DNA of 47,565 nt, taken from contig MEDY01000441.1 of the NCBI GenBank assembly GCA_001724265.1, positions 1-47,565 of the forward strand. Reading direction: 5' to 3'. The notes under the pieces were generated by a model. The model made no database searches. It saw only the letters and a program-made list of their open reading frames with translations, and was not told the origin of the DNA. Shown here piece after piece: positions 30,798 through 42,044 of this stretch. Position 1 is the first letter of the stretch. The number at the start of each line of letters is the position of its first letter. A program made the translations under genes and the position numbers. Source of the stretch: Rhizaria sp. SCN 62-66. Taxonomy: Eukaryota; Rhizaria, unplaced.

Positions 30798-32291
30798 TTA
30801 CTTGGCGCCGCCCATCATGGCGGCCATGAGGGGCTGGAGCTTGGCCATGATCTTGGGGTCCGACATGTACTTCATCGCCGCCATGGGCCCGCCCGTCTTG
30901 ATCTCGGCCATGATCTTGGCCATGTCGGGGTCGTTCTTGAGCGCGCTGATCGGGTCAGCGCCAGCAGCGGCGGCGCCGGAGGTGGAGACCTCCTCGACGT
31001 CGTCGTCGTCGCCGTCCTTGGCGACGGAGATGGCGGGAGCGGACTCAGACGCGTCGTTATCGTCGTTCTCATCGTCGTCGTCGTCGTCGTCCATCATCGC
31101 GCCCGCGCCGCCCATCGACTTCATCATGTTCTGCATCATGCCCTGCATCATAGGGTTGTTCAGCAGTGCACCAAGCCCGCCCGCGCCGCCCGCGCCGCCC
31201 GCGCCGCCGGCGCCGCCGGCGCCGCCCATCATGGACCCGAGCGAGGCCATCAGGTTGGGGTCGTTGAGCATCGCACCCAGCCCAGCCATCGGGTTACCGC
31301 CAGCGCCGCCCGCGCCGCCCGCGCCGCCCATGCCGGCCATCATCGCAGCCAGCGGGTTCGCAGCCGCAGCAGGGTTGGCAGACCGCGCACTGGTAGCGTT
31401 GGCAGGGGCGTTCTTGGCGGCGGCGGCGCGCTTGAGGGCCTGGATCTCGCCCTGAATGACGCGCAGCGTGTCGACCTGGATGTCCTTGATCGAGGCCGGG
31501 TTGGCGTTGCACGTAGCCACGACGCCCTCGTACGCGGCGAGCGCGCCCGCCGAGTCGCCCGCGGCCTGGAGCGCCTGCCCGAGACGGAACTGGCCCTTGA
31601 GGTAGTTGGGCGCGATCGCGAGTGCGCGGCGGCAGTCGGCGACGGCGCCCTCGGCGTTGCCGAGCTGGACGCGCGCCACGGAGCGGTTGACGAAGAAGAT
31701 GTGGTTGGTGTTGTCAGCGCCGATAGCGATGGTGTACTCCTCCTCGGCGCCAGTGAAGTCCTGCTTGCCGAGCAGCGCGTTGCCGCGAGTCTTGGCCTCC
31801 TCGGCAGAGCCCAGCACGGCGGCGGCGGGGGACGCGGACAGGTTGTACTTGTCCATGTACTTGATCACAAGCGCAGCGAGACGGGCCTTATACGCGCGGG
31901 AGGAAGCAGCGTGGGCACCGAAGTAGCCCTTGTCCTGCATCGAAGACAGCAGGCCCTGCCAGTGCTCCGCGGAGCCAGGCGCGCCCGCGGCGGCGGCGGA
32001 GGACGACGAGGACGAGGCGGGGGCGACAACCTCCTCGGCGGGGGTCGGCGATGGAGGCAGGGGCTTGCCCTCGAGGGCCGCCAGACCAGCGGCGAAGACG
32101 TGCGCCAGAGTGAGGCCCTTGGCGGCGAGCAGGTGCGCCTGCGCGGGCGCGGACTCAAGGTCGACGGCGAAGGCCTCGGACAGGCACTGGAGCGAGACGT
32201 ACGCCGCCTCGGGCACGGTGCCCTGGGTCGGCTTGGTCGTCTGCTTCTGCAGGTACTCGAGCATGGCCACACGCAAGGGCGTCTCAGCCAT
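30798..32291 (-). CDS. SGT/Hip-like TPR co-chaperone
   Basis: A 497-residue protein. The N-terminus (residues about 5-60, YLQKQTT ... CLSEAFAVDLESA) matches the SGTA homodimerisation domain, which binds the Get4/Get5 or Bag6 machinery in tail-anchored protein targeting. After a Pro/Ala/Ser linker, three TPR motifs at about 165-280 (AEEAKTRGNALLGKQDFTGAEEEYTIAI; NRSVARVQLGNAEGAVADCRRAL; LKGQFRLGQALQAAGDSAGALAAYEG) should hold Hsp70/Hsp90 C-terminal EEVD tails. The C-terminal part is Gly/Ala/Met/Asn-rich (GGAGGAGG and NNPMMQGMMQNM), then acidic, then an STI1/DP-type helical module (ALKNDPDMAKIMAEI ... MAKLQPLMAAMMGG). SGTs normally end in a Gln-rich tail, whereas Hip/ST13 ends in GGMP repeats plus a DP domain, so this product mixes traits of both. 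ATG 32291; ends in TAA. Cytosolic. Confidence 0.9.
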   Translation of the reverse strand: MAETPLRVAMLEYLQKQTTKPTQGTVPEAAYVSLQCLSEAFAVDLESAPAQAHLLAAKGLTLAHVFAAGLAALEGKPLPPSPTPAEEVVAPASSSSSSAAAAGAPGSAEHWQGLLSSMQDKGYFGAHAASSRAYKARLAALVIKYMDKYNLSASPAAAVLGSAEEAKTRGNALLGKQDFTGAEEEYTIAIGADNTNHIFFVNRSVARVQLGNAEGAVADCRRALAIAPNYLKGQFRLGQALQAAGDSAGALAAYEGVVATCNANPASIKDIQVDTLRVIQGEIQALKRAAAAKNAPANATSARSANPAAAANPLAAMMAGMGGAGGAGGAGGNPMAGLGAMLNDPNLMASLGSMMGGAGGAGGAGGAGGAGGLGALLNNPMMQGMMQNMMKSMGGAGAMMDDDDDDDENDDNDASESAPAISVAKDGDDDDVEEVSTSGAAAAGADPISALKNDPDMAKIMAEIKTGGPMAAMKYMSDPKIMAKLQPLMAAMMGGAK

Positions 32292-33258
32292 TGTCAGTAG
32301 GACTAGCGCGGTAAACAACAATAACAAAGTGGCAGCACATGGAACAGTGACATATGGCAAAGGGTGAAGAGTGAGTCTGAGTGTCAATATCGAGCAGGGA
32401 AGAAAGAATGACGGGGGAGAGAAGGATCTGCGAGGGCTCCCCCTCTCAAGCCTCTGTCATAGACGATAGAAAGAGGCCAAGAGGGGACAAATAGTCAAAT
32501 AATACAGTAGATTAAATATGAATTCCGATTAGATGCGTTATAACATCATAGATGCGATCTATTTGCGGCTTCACTGCGGTCAAAGTTTTGCTGTCGTGGC
32601 AGTCTCCTCGGTGGGAGGAGTCGAAAAAAGCAAGCCACCACAAACGCGTTTTGGAAGGCGAAACACCGCCCACGGTCACTGTGAGCGGTGCCAATTGAGC
32701 AAGACGCTTCATGTCTGATTTGGCGACGGTGCCGCGGAGAGCGGTGCGGAATGTTTCCTGCCGCGCGTGCTGCTGTGTGTTATTTGTGGAAACTTTGTTT
32801 TTTTCAGAGAACAGTGTGCCCACAAGCCGCAAGAACAACACGCGCGAACGTCACAGCAAAGGACATCGTCCACCTCACTGGCCGGAGACTCCGTGCCGTC
32901 TTTCTCATGCATAGCCTCATGCACAGTGAACGATTTTTAAGTCCAACTTTACATTTTCTAATTTACATCCACCATTCGATTCTCACCGCTTCCCGTCTTG
33001 TTTTTCCTTCTCGACACTCTTCCGGCGCGATCTGTATCATCCTCGTCCTGGTGAACAGCTTTCGTGCACTTCAGTGCAGACACTTGCTTCCTAAACCCCA
33101 AACCCGTTTTTTCTTTTTCCACCGAGTTTGCCGCGTGGCTGTGCACCCCCTGGAGCGGTTTTTGTGCGTAACGCCGCCACTCTTTCCACGCGTCCTGCCC
33201 TGTCCCGCCCGCGCGCTCAGCTGGCAGTCGGCGTTTCCCCTGCCCCGTAAGGCCCGCG
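32292..33258. other. Divergent intergenic region (SGT / PHD protein)
   Basis: About 970 bases between two divergent starts. The right part (about 32930-33258) is pyrimidine-rich and is probably the 5' UTR of the PHD gene. Short open frames on both strands have no domain. No RNA gene seen. Confidence 0.45.
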
Positions 33259-36200
33259 ATGTCAGACTCACAGTCACCCTCCGCCGACGCTGCCGGCGCC
33301 GCGGGGGCGTCTGCCACAAACAAACGCGGCGGTCGTGACCGCCAAGCAAAGGTTCGTCTCTCGCTCGCGCAAACCAGCCGCAACGCGCCTCCCGGCCCCC
33401 TCCCTCTCCTTCCCGCCGACCTAACACTGCAGATTGGACCGCTGCCCACAGTCACCGCGCCTTCCGTTTTACTGCTGAACAAGCTTTTTCTCGTCGTTTT
33501 TTGTTCCTGTTCGAGTGGTTTTCTGTTTAACGCACTTGTTTTTCTCGTAAACCAATTTGATTTTTTGCTCACTTTTCCGTTCCACGTGCGTCCTCGCCTT
33601 TTCTTTTCCCGCCCCTTGCCCTCCTGCCTTTCGCTTTCTCTTTGACTCCGCTGTTCTATCGCCACTCTACAACACAGCCCGCTGCCGCTGCCCCCAAGCG
33701 TGGCCGCGGCCGTCAGTCCGCCGCCTCAGCCGCCGCTCACGCCGCCGCGCTCGAGGCCGACGCCAACGCCGCCGACACGCCCGGCGGCGACAACGACGCC
33801 TCTGCTGCCGACGGCGCCGCGGAGCCCGACGACACCGCCGTCGACGCAGACGCAGACGCAGACGCCGCTGCTGATGCCGACGCCGCGGCTGAGTCCGAGG
33901 CCGCCGCCGCCGAGTCGTCAGCCGCCGCTGCGACTACTGCAACTCCTGCGACGCTGATGGATGACGACGAGCTTCCCGTCGACGCAGACGTGGACAGCGA
34001 CGACGTTGACGCAGACGCCGCCGCGGCTTTTGCTAACGCTGACGCTGACGCCGCCGAGCCCGCGACCGCTGCCAACGCCGACGCCCCTGCGGCTGCTGAG
34101 GACGACGAAGAGGAGGGCGATGAGGAGTTCGACGACGCAGACGCCGATAACGACGCGGACGCTGACAACGACGGCGACGGCGAGGGTGACGCCGACGCCG
34201 ACGCCGGCGGCGCTGACGCCGACGCCGCCTCTACCGCCGCCGCGGCCGCCGCCGCGACGGCGACAACGGCGACGACGCGCCCGCGCGGCCGCAACGCCTC
34301 GCGCCAGCCCAGCAAGAAGCGCCGCACAGGCGCCGACGCCACGCTGGCCGCCAACGCGGCGCGCGCAGTGATCCCCGCACCCGAGGCCGCGGTGTCGGGC
34401 GCCGTGGGCGCCGCGGCGGCCAGGAGGGGCGCGCAGGCGCAAGCCGCCGCCGCGCAGGCCGCCATCGCCGCCGCCTCCACCGCGCCCGCCAACACTAGCG
34501 CTACTGGCGCCGCGGCGGGACTGCCCGCGGGGGCGGTCGGCCGTGGCGGCAAGGGCCGCGGTGGCGCCGGGGCCGGGCAGGGCCAGTCCGCGCGCGGCAA
34601 CGCGGCCGCCGCAGCCGCAGCCGCTGCCGCCGCCGCCGCCGCCGCTGCTGCTGCTGCTGCTGCCGCGGCTGCGGAGCCGCTCAAGATGGACTACACCGAC
34701 GAGCACGAGGACCCCACGCGGCTGTACTGCCTCTGCAAGCAGCCCTACGACGGTTCCAAGTTCATGATCGCCTGCGACGCCTGCAACGACTGGTTCCACG
34801 CGCGCTGCGTTAACCTCACCGTCACGGAGGCCGAGCGGCTCGATAAGTTCGTCTGCCCCGGCTGCCGCGCCACGCGCCCCGGCGCCGCCGCCGCAGCCGC
34901 CGCCGCAGCCGCCGCAGCCGGCATGGTTGGGCTGGGCCTCGGGCTCAGCTCGCCCGCCACCGCCGCCGACGCCGCCGCAGCCGCCGCTGCTGCCTCGCTG
35001 CAGCGTGCCTACACCACCGCCGCCGCAGCCGCCGCGGCCGCAGCCGCGCCGGCCAGCGCCGCTGGGGCCGGGCTCGACGCCGCAGCCGCGGGCCGCGGGA
35101 TGTACGGCGCGGACGCCGCCGCCGCCATGGCCGCCGCGCAAGCCGCCGCCGCAGCCGCCGCGTCATACGGCGGCGGCGCGGGCGCTGGCTCCGCCGCGGC
35201 TCAGCAGGCCGCCGCAGCCGCGGCCCAGGCCGCCCAGGTGGCCGCGGCCCAGGCCGCCGCCGCGGACCGCGCATCAAGCGACCGCAGCGCTGCCGCGGCC
35301 GCCGCCGAGGCCGCCGCGGCAGGCTCTGGAGCGTTCATGCCCGCCGCGACCGCCGCGGCTGCCGCGGCCGTGGCCGCGCTGGGCCCGCGCGCGCGCGGCA
35401 GCTGGCTGATGTCGTACTCGCTCACCGCGGCCGACGCCACCCGACTGCACGCCGGGTCGGAGTCGGACGGCGACGTGGAGCTGTCGGACGACTCGGGCGC
35501 CGACGAGCCTGACGACGCGCCCTACGCCTCGCTCGCGGTTCCCAGTCCCCCCACGCTCACCGCGGTCACGGCAACTAGCGCCAGCGCGAGTGCGAGTTCG
35601 AGTGCAGAGGACGACAACGCTGAGGCTGACGTCGACGCGGCCGCCGCCCAGAGCGCCTTCAGCAGCGGCAGCAGCGGTGTGGTTGCGCCGGCGCGCGTGC
35701 GCTGGACACGCGATAACGGACTCCTCTGGCGCCACCCCAACGCCGCCGCCGACAGCAACAGCAGCAGCAGCAGCAGCTATGGCTCTGGCTACGGTAGGCG
35801 GGGTGCCGAGGCGCCCAAGCGCTGTGTGTTGATGCCGGCGCATGCGCAGGCCCCCTCGGCCGCCGCCGCCTCCGCCGCGGGCGCGGGTGCCGGAGCCGGG
35901 GACGACGACGCCAGCGCGGGTGGTGAGCTGCAGTCGACCGGTGAGATGTTGCTGCAGCAGCAGCAGCTCCAGCAACAGCTGCAGCTCCAGCAGCAGCAGC
36001 TGCAGAACTACCACTCCGTGGGCCCCATGTTCGTGCCTGTGTACGATGCGCCCCCGCGCGCGCGCCGCGGCGGCCGCGCCGCGACCTCCGCCGCCGCCGC
36101 CGCCGCCTCGTCCTGGACCGCCCGCCCTAGCTCTAGCTCTAGCTCTAGCAGTGCCGGTGCGAATGATAGCAACATCAGTGGCGGCAGCAGTATGATCGCG

Positions 36201-39200
36201 ACGGTGCAGGGAGCGACTGCGGCGTACCACTCAGCGCTGCGGCGCGAGCTGGCGCGCCAGCTGGGCTCCGACACCGCCGCCGCTGCCGCGCTGGCGGCGC
36301 GCCTCGAGGCGGCCCAGAACGCCGCGCCCGCCGGTGTGGCAGCCGGGGAGGACGCGTGGCCGCCGCTGCTGGTGTCGCTGCCGACGCCGCCGTCGTCGCT
36401 GCCGCTGCCGCCGCGCGCGCCGCTGCCGCGCGCCGTGTCGGTGGCGCCCGAACTCCTGCGCGCGCTGCTGCACCGCACCAAGCAGGCGTGGCGCGCGTGC
36501 CGCGGGCTGCCGGAGCTGACGATGGAGGAGCAGGAACGGCAGGATGAGGACAAGCGCGCGCTGCTCGTGGCGCGGGCGGAGGCGCGGAAGCAGCGCGCTG
36601 AGGCCCGGGACGCACGCAGGCAGGTCAGGCACGCGCGTGCGGAGGCCGTGGCCGCTGCAGTGGCCGCGGCCAGGGAGGCCGGCACTGTGCCGCGCAAGAC
36701 GGTCCGCCAGAGCCGCCCCAAGCCTGCCGCCGCCACTGCCGCCGCTGTTTCCAGTGGCAGCGCTGCCGCGGTCGCGATGAATGAGGAGGAGCAGCCGCAG
36801 AAGCAGGCTGGCGAGGCGGCTGACACCGAGGCTGAGAAGAAGGACAAGGACGACGCCGCTGCCAGTGACGCTAACGCTGACGCTTCGAGCTCGGCTGTTG
36901 TCGCTGCCAACGCCAACGCTGAGGACGAGATGGAAGAGGTTGACGTCGAGGTGACTGATGACGAGGCGCTTATCCAGCTCGCCCACGCAGCCGCCGACGC
37001 CGCCGCTCCTTCCCCCGACTCGGTCTCTTCGCCCTCCCAGCTCTCTGACTCCGCCTCCGCCTCTGCTAGCAGCGCCAGCGCGACTGCGACCGTGCAGGTG
37101 CAGGCGCAGGCGCAGGCCGAGGCCGCTGCCGTGGCCGCCGAGGCCGAGCAGGAGGCCGCCGACGCCGCTGAGGCCGCCGCAGACGACGAAGAGGTCGAGG
37201 CGCTCACTCTGCTGGCGCTGCGACCCAACGTCGGCAGCGTGTGGGCCCCGCCCGCGCCGTCGGAGCAGGACGACACGGATCTGACGGCGGCGTTCAAGCT
37301 GCCCGACGTGCGCAGCCTTGAGTTCGCGGCGCTGTTGCACTACACGGACCCTGACTACCGCACCGGCGCGAGTCCGCAGTTCGTGGCGCTCGTGGAGAAG
37401 ATCAAGACCGCCAACAAGGCCAAGGCCGACGCGGAGGCTAAGGCCAAGGCCGAGGCCGAGACCGAGGCCGGTGAGTCTGCTGCTGCTGCTTCTGCGGAGG
37501 CTGAGACGAAGACTGAGGCTGCTGGCCCTGTCGCCATGGCCGACTCTGACGCCGCTAGCTCCAGCTCAAGCTCTAGCTCAAGCGCCAATGCCAGTGCCAG
37601 TGCGGATGCCCCTGAGAGCAGCAGCGACGCGTCTTCTCCGTCCACTTCTGCCGTCGTCGTCAAGGTCGAAGGGGTTAGCAGCAGCGTTCTCTCCAATAAC
37701 AGCACTGGTGAAATTCGTCCTGAGGGCAAGAAGGGCATGCTTTTGCTCCGCGCCTGGGGCTCCGCGTCCTCGATGCCGCACCTCGCCACTTCGGCGGCCG
37801 AGGTCGCCCAGCTACGCGATTTAGTCGATGACTACTCGCCGTACTTCGTGCTGCTGTACCGCGCATGGTGGCTGCGCAACTACGAGCTGCGCGTCAAGCA
37901 CCGTGAAGCCGCCGCCGCCAAGCGCGCCGAGGCCGCCGAGCGCCGCGCCGCGTGGCTCGACGAGCTCACCGCGGCCGCTGCCGAGGCGCGGGCCGTCGCG
38001 GCGCACGCGCTGGGCGAAGCCGAGGCCGCGGCGGCGGCGGCGGAGGCCGAGGAGGCCGCCGCGCTCGCCAGGGCCCGCGAGGCCATTCCCGCGGTCGTGC
38101 CTTCGACCTCCGCTGCTCCCACTGTCTCCACCACGACCGCTGCCGCTGCCGCAAGTGCACCTAGTGCGAGCGCGAGTGCTGAGGGCGAGGACGCCGGCGG
38201 CATGAGCGACCTGCCGCTGCCGACCGTGGAGCCCGCCGCCTCCGAGACTGACCCCAGCGCTCCCGCCGCTGCGACGGCGACGGCGGCTGACGCTGCCGAC
38301 GCTGAGGCCGAGGCTGCGCGCGACGCTACCGTGGCCGCCGCGGTTGACGCCGACCCCGCGCTGCAGTCCGCGCGCGCGCTGTTGGCGGAGCGCAACGCGG
38401 CGGCGCAGCAATGCGAGTTTGACGCGCAGACCAAAGAGGCGACGCTGACGCAGAGCCAGGCCGCCGCGGTCGAAGAGGCACGGCTCGCGGCCGAGGCCGA
38501 GGAGGCCGACGCGACGTCGAACCAGACGGACCGCAGCAACGCCGACGCCGTCACGACCTACGTCGCGTCGTTTGAGCGCGCGCTGGAAGACGCCGAGGGC
38601 ATGGACCCCGTCGCCGCGGAGGACGCACTGTGGCTGCACTTGCTCGTGCACCGGTTCGAAGCCGAGCGCGCGCTCATCTCGGTCGAGCGCCGCCGCCGCG
38701 TGCTCGCCGCCGGGCTGGCGTTCGCGCGCAGGGAGTCTGCGCGCATCGTCGCCGCGCGGCCCCACGTCACGCCCGCGGCCGAGGCGCGCGTCTTCGCCAA
38801 GCTCGAGCCCGGCGCAGTCTGCGCGGTCCTGCCCCCACTTGCCACTGCGGCCGCCGCCAAGCCGAGCTCCGCGAGTAGCTCCAGCTCCAGCTCTAGTGCC
38901 GCTAGCCCAGGCACTGTGTCTGCGGCCGTGGCGCTGGCGCTGCAGGAGCCGCTCCCGGAGCCCGCGCGCGACCGCTTGTGGGCGGACATGCTGCCCTGCG
39001 CCGGCTGCAGCGGCTTCATTCCCGCGCACCTCTTCGCGCGCCATACCAGCGAGTGCGCGCGCCAGGCACGCGCCGCGTACAAGCGCACGCGCTGCGGCCG
39101 GCAGCTCCGCGGCGCGGGCAGCAGCGGCGGCCACGCGGTCGACGACGGCAGTGAGCCGCTGCTCGTGTGCGGTTTCCCGCTCGCTTTCGGCACCGAGGAC

Positions 39201-41009
39201 CCTGCGGCTGTCGCGATCGCCCCCAGCGGCGCCGACGACGGCAGCTCCGCCAAGAAGGAGGAGAACAGCCCTTCTTCCTCTTCTGCGTCTGCGTCTTCCG
39301 CCAGTGCGCCTGCGTCTGCGCGCGTGAGCCGCTCGCGGTACTGCACTGCGCTGCGCGGCGAGTGCACTGCGCACGCGCTGTGGGACTCGCTCGCGCACGC
39401 AGAGCTCGCGCAGGGCCACTTCCTGCACCGGCTCCGCGTCGGCGCGCTCACGGCGGAGCTCACGGCCGTGGCGTCGCACCTGCGCGAGCGCTCAGTGCGC
39501 CTCCTCATGGAGCTTGACATGACCGCCGACGCGCTGGCCGCGCCGCTCACCACCGAGGCGCTCGACGCCGCGGACATCGCGCTCGACGCGCCCGTGGCGG
39601 ACCCCACCGCGGGCCCGCTCGCGCCCGGCGGCAACCCGTCGCTGATGCTGCTGCGGCATCAACTCACTCAGCAACAGACCGAGGCCTCGCGCGCCGCCGG
39701 CGTGCTCGACGCGGCGTCGTACCAAGAACAGGCCGCCGCCGCCGCCGCTGCGCAGGCCCAGGCCCAGGCGCACGCACACGCACACGCACACGCGCAGGCC
39801 CAGGCCCAGGCCCAGGCCCAGGCCCAGGCGCAAGCGCAGGCCCAGGCCCAGGCCCAGGCGGAGCTCGCGTCGCGGCTGCATGGCGTCGGCGTCGCGGTGG
39901 ATCCCGCCGCCGTGGCCGCGACCGTGGCGACCGCCGCGGCGGGCGAGGGCGAATCCGAGGCGCGGCTGCAGATGCTGCGCACGCAGGCGCTGCAGCTGGC
40001 CGAGGAAGTCTTCGGCGAAGTCGCGGGCACGTTCCTCAACGCGCCGCTGCCGACGCAGGAGACAGCGCTGCAGAGCCGCACCGAGGAGCTCTGCGCCGAG
40101 GAAGGCATCTCGGTGCTGGGTCTGCAGGCGCTGGCCGTGGAGGCGCAGTACGAGTACCTCGTTGGCGAGCGCGCGCGGCTGGAGCAGGAGCACGGCGCCG
40201 TCTCCGCGGCCGCCGCGACGTCCCCGGGCGACGCCGCCGCCGCCGAGGCCGCGGCCGCGCTCGCGGCGCGCTGTCTGCGGCTGGACCATCTCAGCTATGT
40301 GCTGCGGCTGGGCGAGATCGCGCGCGAGGCGAACCTCATCGCCGAAGTGGACCACTGGCGGCAGACGCTCGCGCGGCACCTGCGCGAGCTGCGCGACAAC
40401 GCCGTGCGTGGGCTGCCGATGGACCCAGCGATGCTGAACCAGTGCGTGGACATCCTGCGCTCGCTCACCGAGGCCGGCCGCCTGCCGCAGGAGATTGCGC
40501 TTGATGTAGAGCGCGAGACTCAGGCGCTGGCGGAGCTGATGCAGCAGCAGCAACAGCAGGGGATCCAGCATCCGGGCCTGCAGCAGCAGCAGCAACAGCA
40601 GCAACAGCAGCAGTTGGATGTGATGCAGCAAATGCAGATGCAGATGCAGGGCCAGCAGGACCACATGCAGCAGCTCCAGCAACAGCAGCAGCAACAGCAG
40701 GAGATGTACCACCAGCAGCAGCTGCAGCTGCAGCACCAGCCGCTCGACGACGCCAGCGCTGCTCTGGCGCAGGCGCAGATGCAGGCGCGCGCGATGCATG
40801 ATGCCGAGTTTGCCGACGAACAGCAGCAGCAGCAGCAACAACATTTGGAGCAACAGCAGCAGATGGAGCAGTTGCATTTTATGCAGCAGCAACAACAGCA
40901 GCACGAGCAGCAGCAACAGCAGCAACAGCAGCAGCAGATGGAGCTCGAGCAGGCTGGACTGCAGGGACTGGGGCAGGACGACAACGCGCTCGCGATGCTC
41001 TATCTCCAG

Positions 41010-41055
<46 letters not shown>

Positions 41056-41123
41056 TGCAAATGGGCTATGAGCTTATGATGCGCCAGCAACAGCAGCAGC
41101 AGCATGACGACTCTGCAATGTAA
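33259..41123 (+). CDS. CXXC1/Spp1-like PHD-finger protein (putative Set1/COMPASS subunit), two exons
   Basis: Exon 1 is 33259-33351 and exon 2 33678-41123, joined in phase 0 (donor GTTCGT, acceptor ACACAG) to give about 2,512 residues. Exon 1 ends in RGGRDRQAK and exon 2 opens with an AT-hook-like KRGRGRQ, then acidic and poly-Ala tracts. A canonical C4HC3 PHD finger lies at about residues 380-428 (YCLCKQPYDGS ... CDACNDWFHARC ... CPGC), the H3K4me-reader type found in CXXC1/Spp1. At about 1804-1980 comes a second Cys/His region (CAGC-x10-H-x4-C; VCGFPL; RYCTALRGECTAHALW; a helix with TAVASHLRERSVRLL) that matches the CpG-binding-protein C-terminal zinc domain, the Set1-binding part of CXXC1. 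No CXXC DNA-binding finger was seen. The rest is coiled-coil Ala/Glu/Arg and Ser runs and a 190-residue poly-Gln/Met C-terminus. Family members are about 350-660 residues, so this one is greatly inflated by low complexity. A nuclear chromatin role is expected. Ends in TAA. Confidence 0.82.
39755..39860 (+). repeat. Dipeptide Ala-Gln/Ala-His coding repeat
   Basis: Tandem CAGGCC/CAGGCG and CACGCA units encode about 17 Gln-Ala and 4-5 His-Ala dipeptides in the CXXC1-like protein. The hexamer periodicity suggests slippage expansion. Confidence 0.85.
40536..41106 (+). repeat. Poly-Gln/Met coding repeat region
   Basis: Imperfect CAG/CAA runs interrupted by ATG, CTG and GAG codons encode the Gln-rich C-terminus of the CXXC1-like protein. 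Mixed CAG and CAA codons suggest that selection on the peptide, and not only DNA slippage, maintains the tract. Confidence 0.9.
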
Positions 41124-42044
41124 ATTTAAAAAACAAACTACACTCGGATTACGCAGTGACTGATTGAGTGACACACAGAGAGAGATATGTGTTTGATAGG
41201 TGAAGATTTAGACACAGAGATAGATATTTTACCCAACTAGTAAGTATTAAATTGAGGCAGTTGACCACTACTGAAGCGTGATGATGAGAAAAATGAAAAC
41301 GTGAGTAGCATTTTGTTATGTCTACCACAACCATCAACGCAAGCAAGTGCCCAACATGTCATTTCATTATTATTGAACAATCATATTAACAACAAAAACA
41401 ATACAACTTTTGATATTATCGAGTTATATTTATTCTCGGTTTTGTGAAATTTGTCATTGTATTCATGAGTGAGGCGAGAGCGAAGAACAAATAGAACAAA
41501 ATCATTCTGAAACTGTAACAGTACGCGGACAATGCGCGAGCCAAGTGACAGTCACGAAGGACAAGACCAAGTTTTAAGGAATGATAAGGGTACATGAATG
41601 TTATGATTATTTTGGTATGGTAATATTTGTAATTATAAACTACTCGTACGCATACAACAGCAGAAGAACTTAAAAACACAAAGTAAAAAAAGATTTTGAC
41701 AAAAAAACTAAAATTGAGACAAAAATTCAGTCAACAACTCACAGTCACTGACAGCACACATAAGCCAAGAGCTCGCCACGCACCTCCGTTTGCCTATTAC
41801 GCAGACACACAAAAAAGAAACCAACAACAACAGTAACAACACCGAAAAAAACATCAACAAAAAGATAAAAAAAAAAATAAAAACAACAAAGAACCACGAA
41901 AATACGTAACTTAGCTCATTTTTTAACTTGGCTTTGTTTTCGCAAACAAAAAGGCTCATTTCTCACCGCATTCCATGACTTCACACTTGCTTAACTGCTT
42001 GTTTGCTTGCTTGACTGCAGAGCAATACAATGCGCTTAGAAGAC
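41124..42044. other. Convergent AT-rich intergenic region (PHD protein / kinase)
   Basis: About 920 bases of strongly AT-rich sequence, with an A-rich block at about 41690-41900 on the plus strand. This probably holds both 3' UTRs. No gene seen. Confidence 0.5.

Noticed and set aside
39492-41174. 560-codon poly-Leu-rich frame antisense to the PHD gene
   Set aside because: Poly-Leu is the reverse reading of the CAG/CAA Gln tract.
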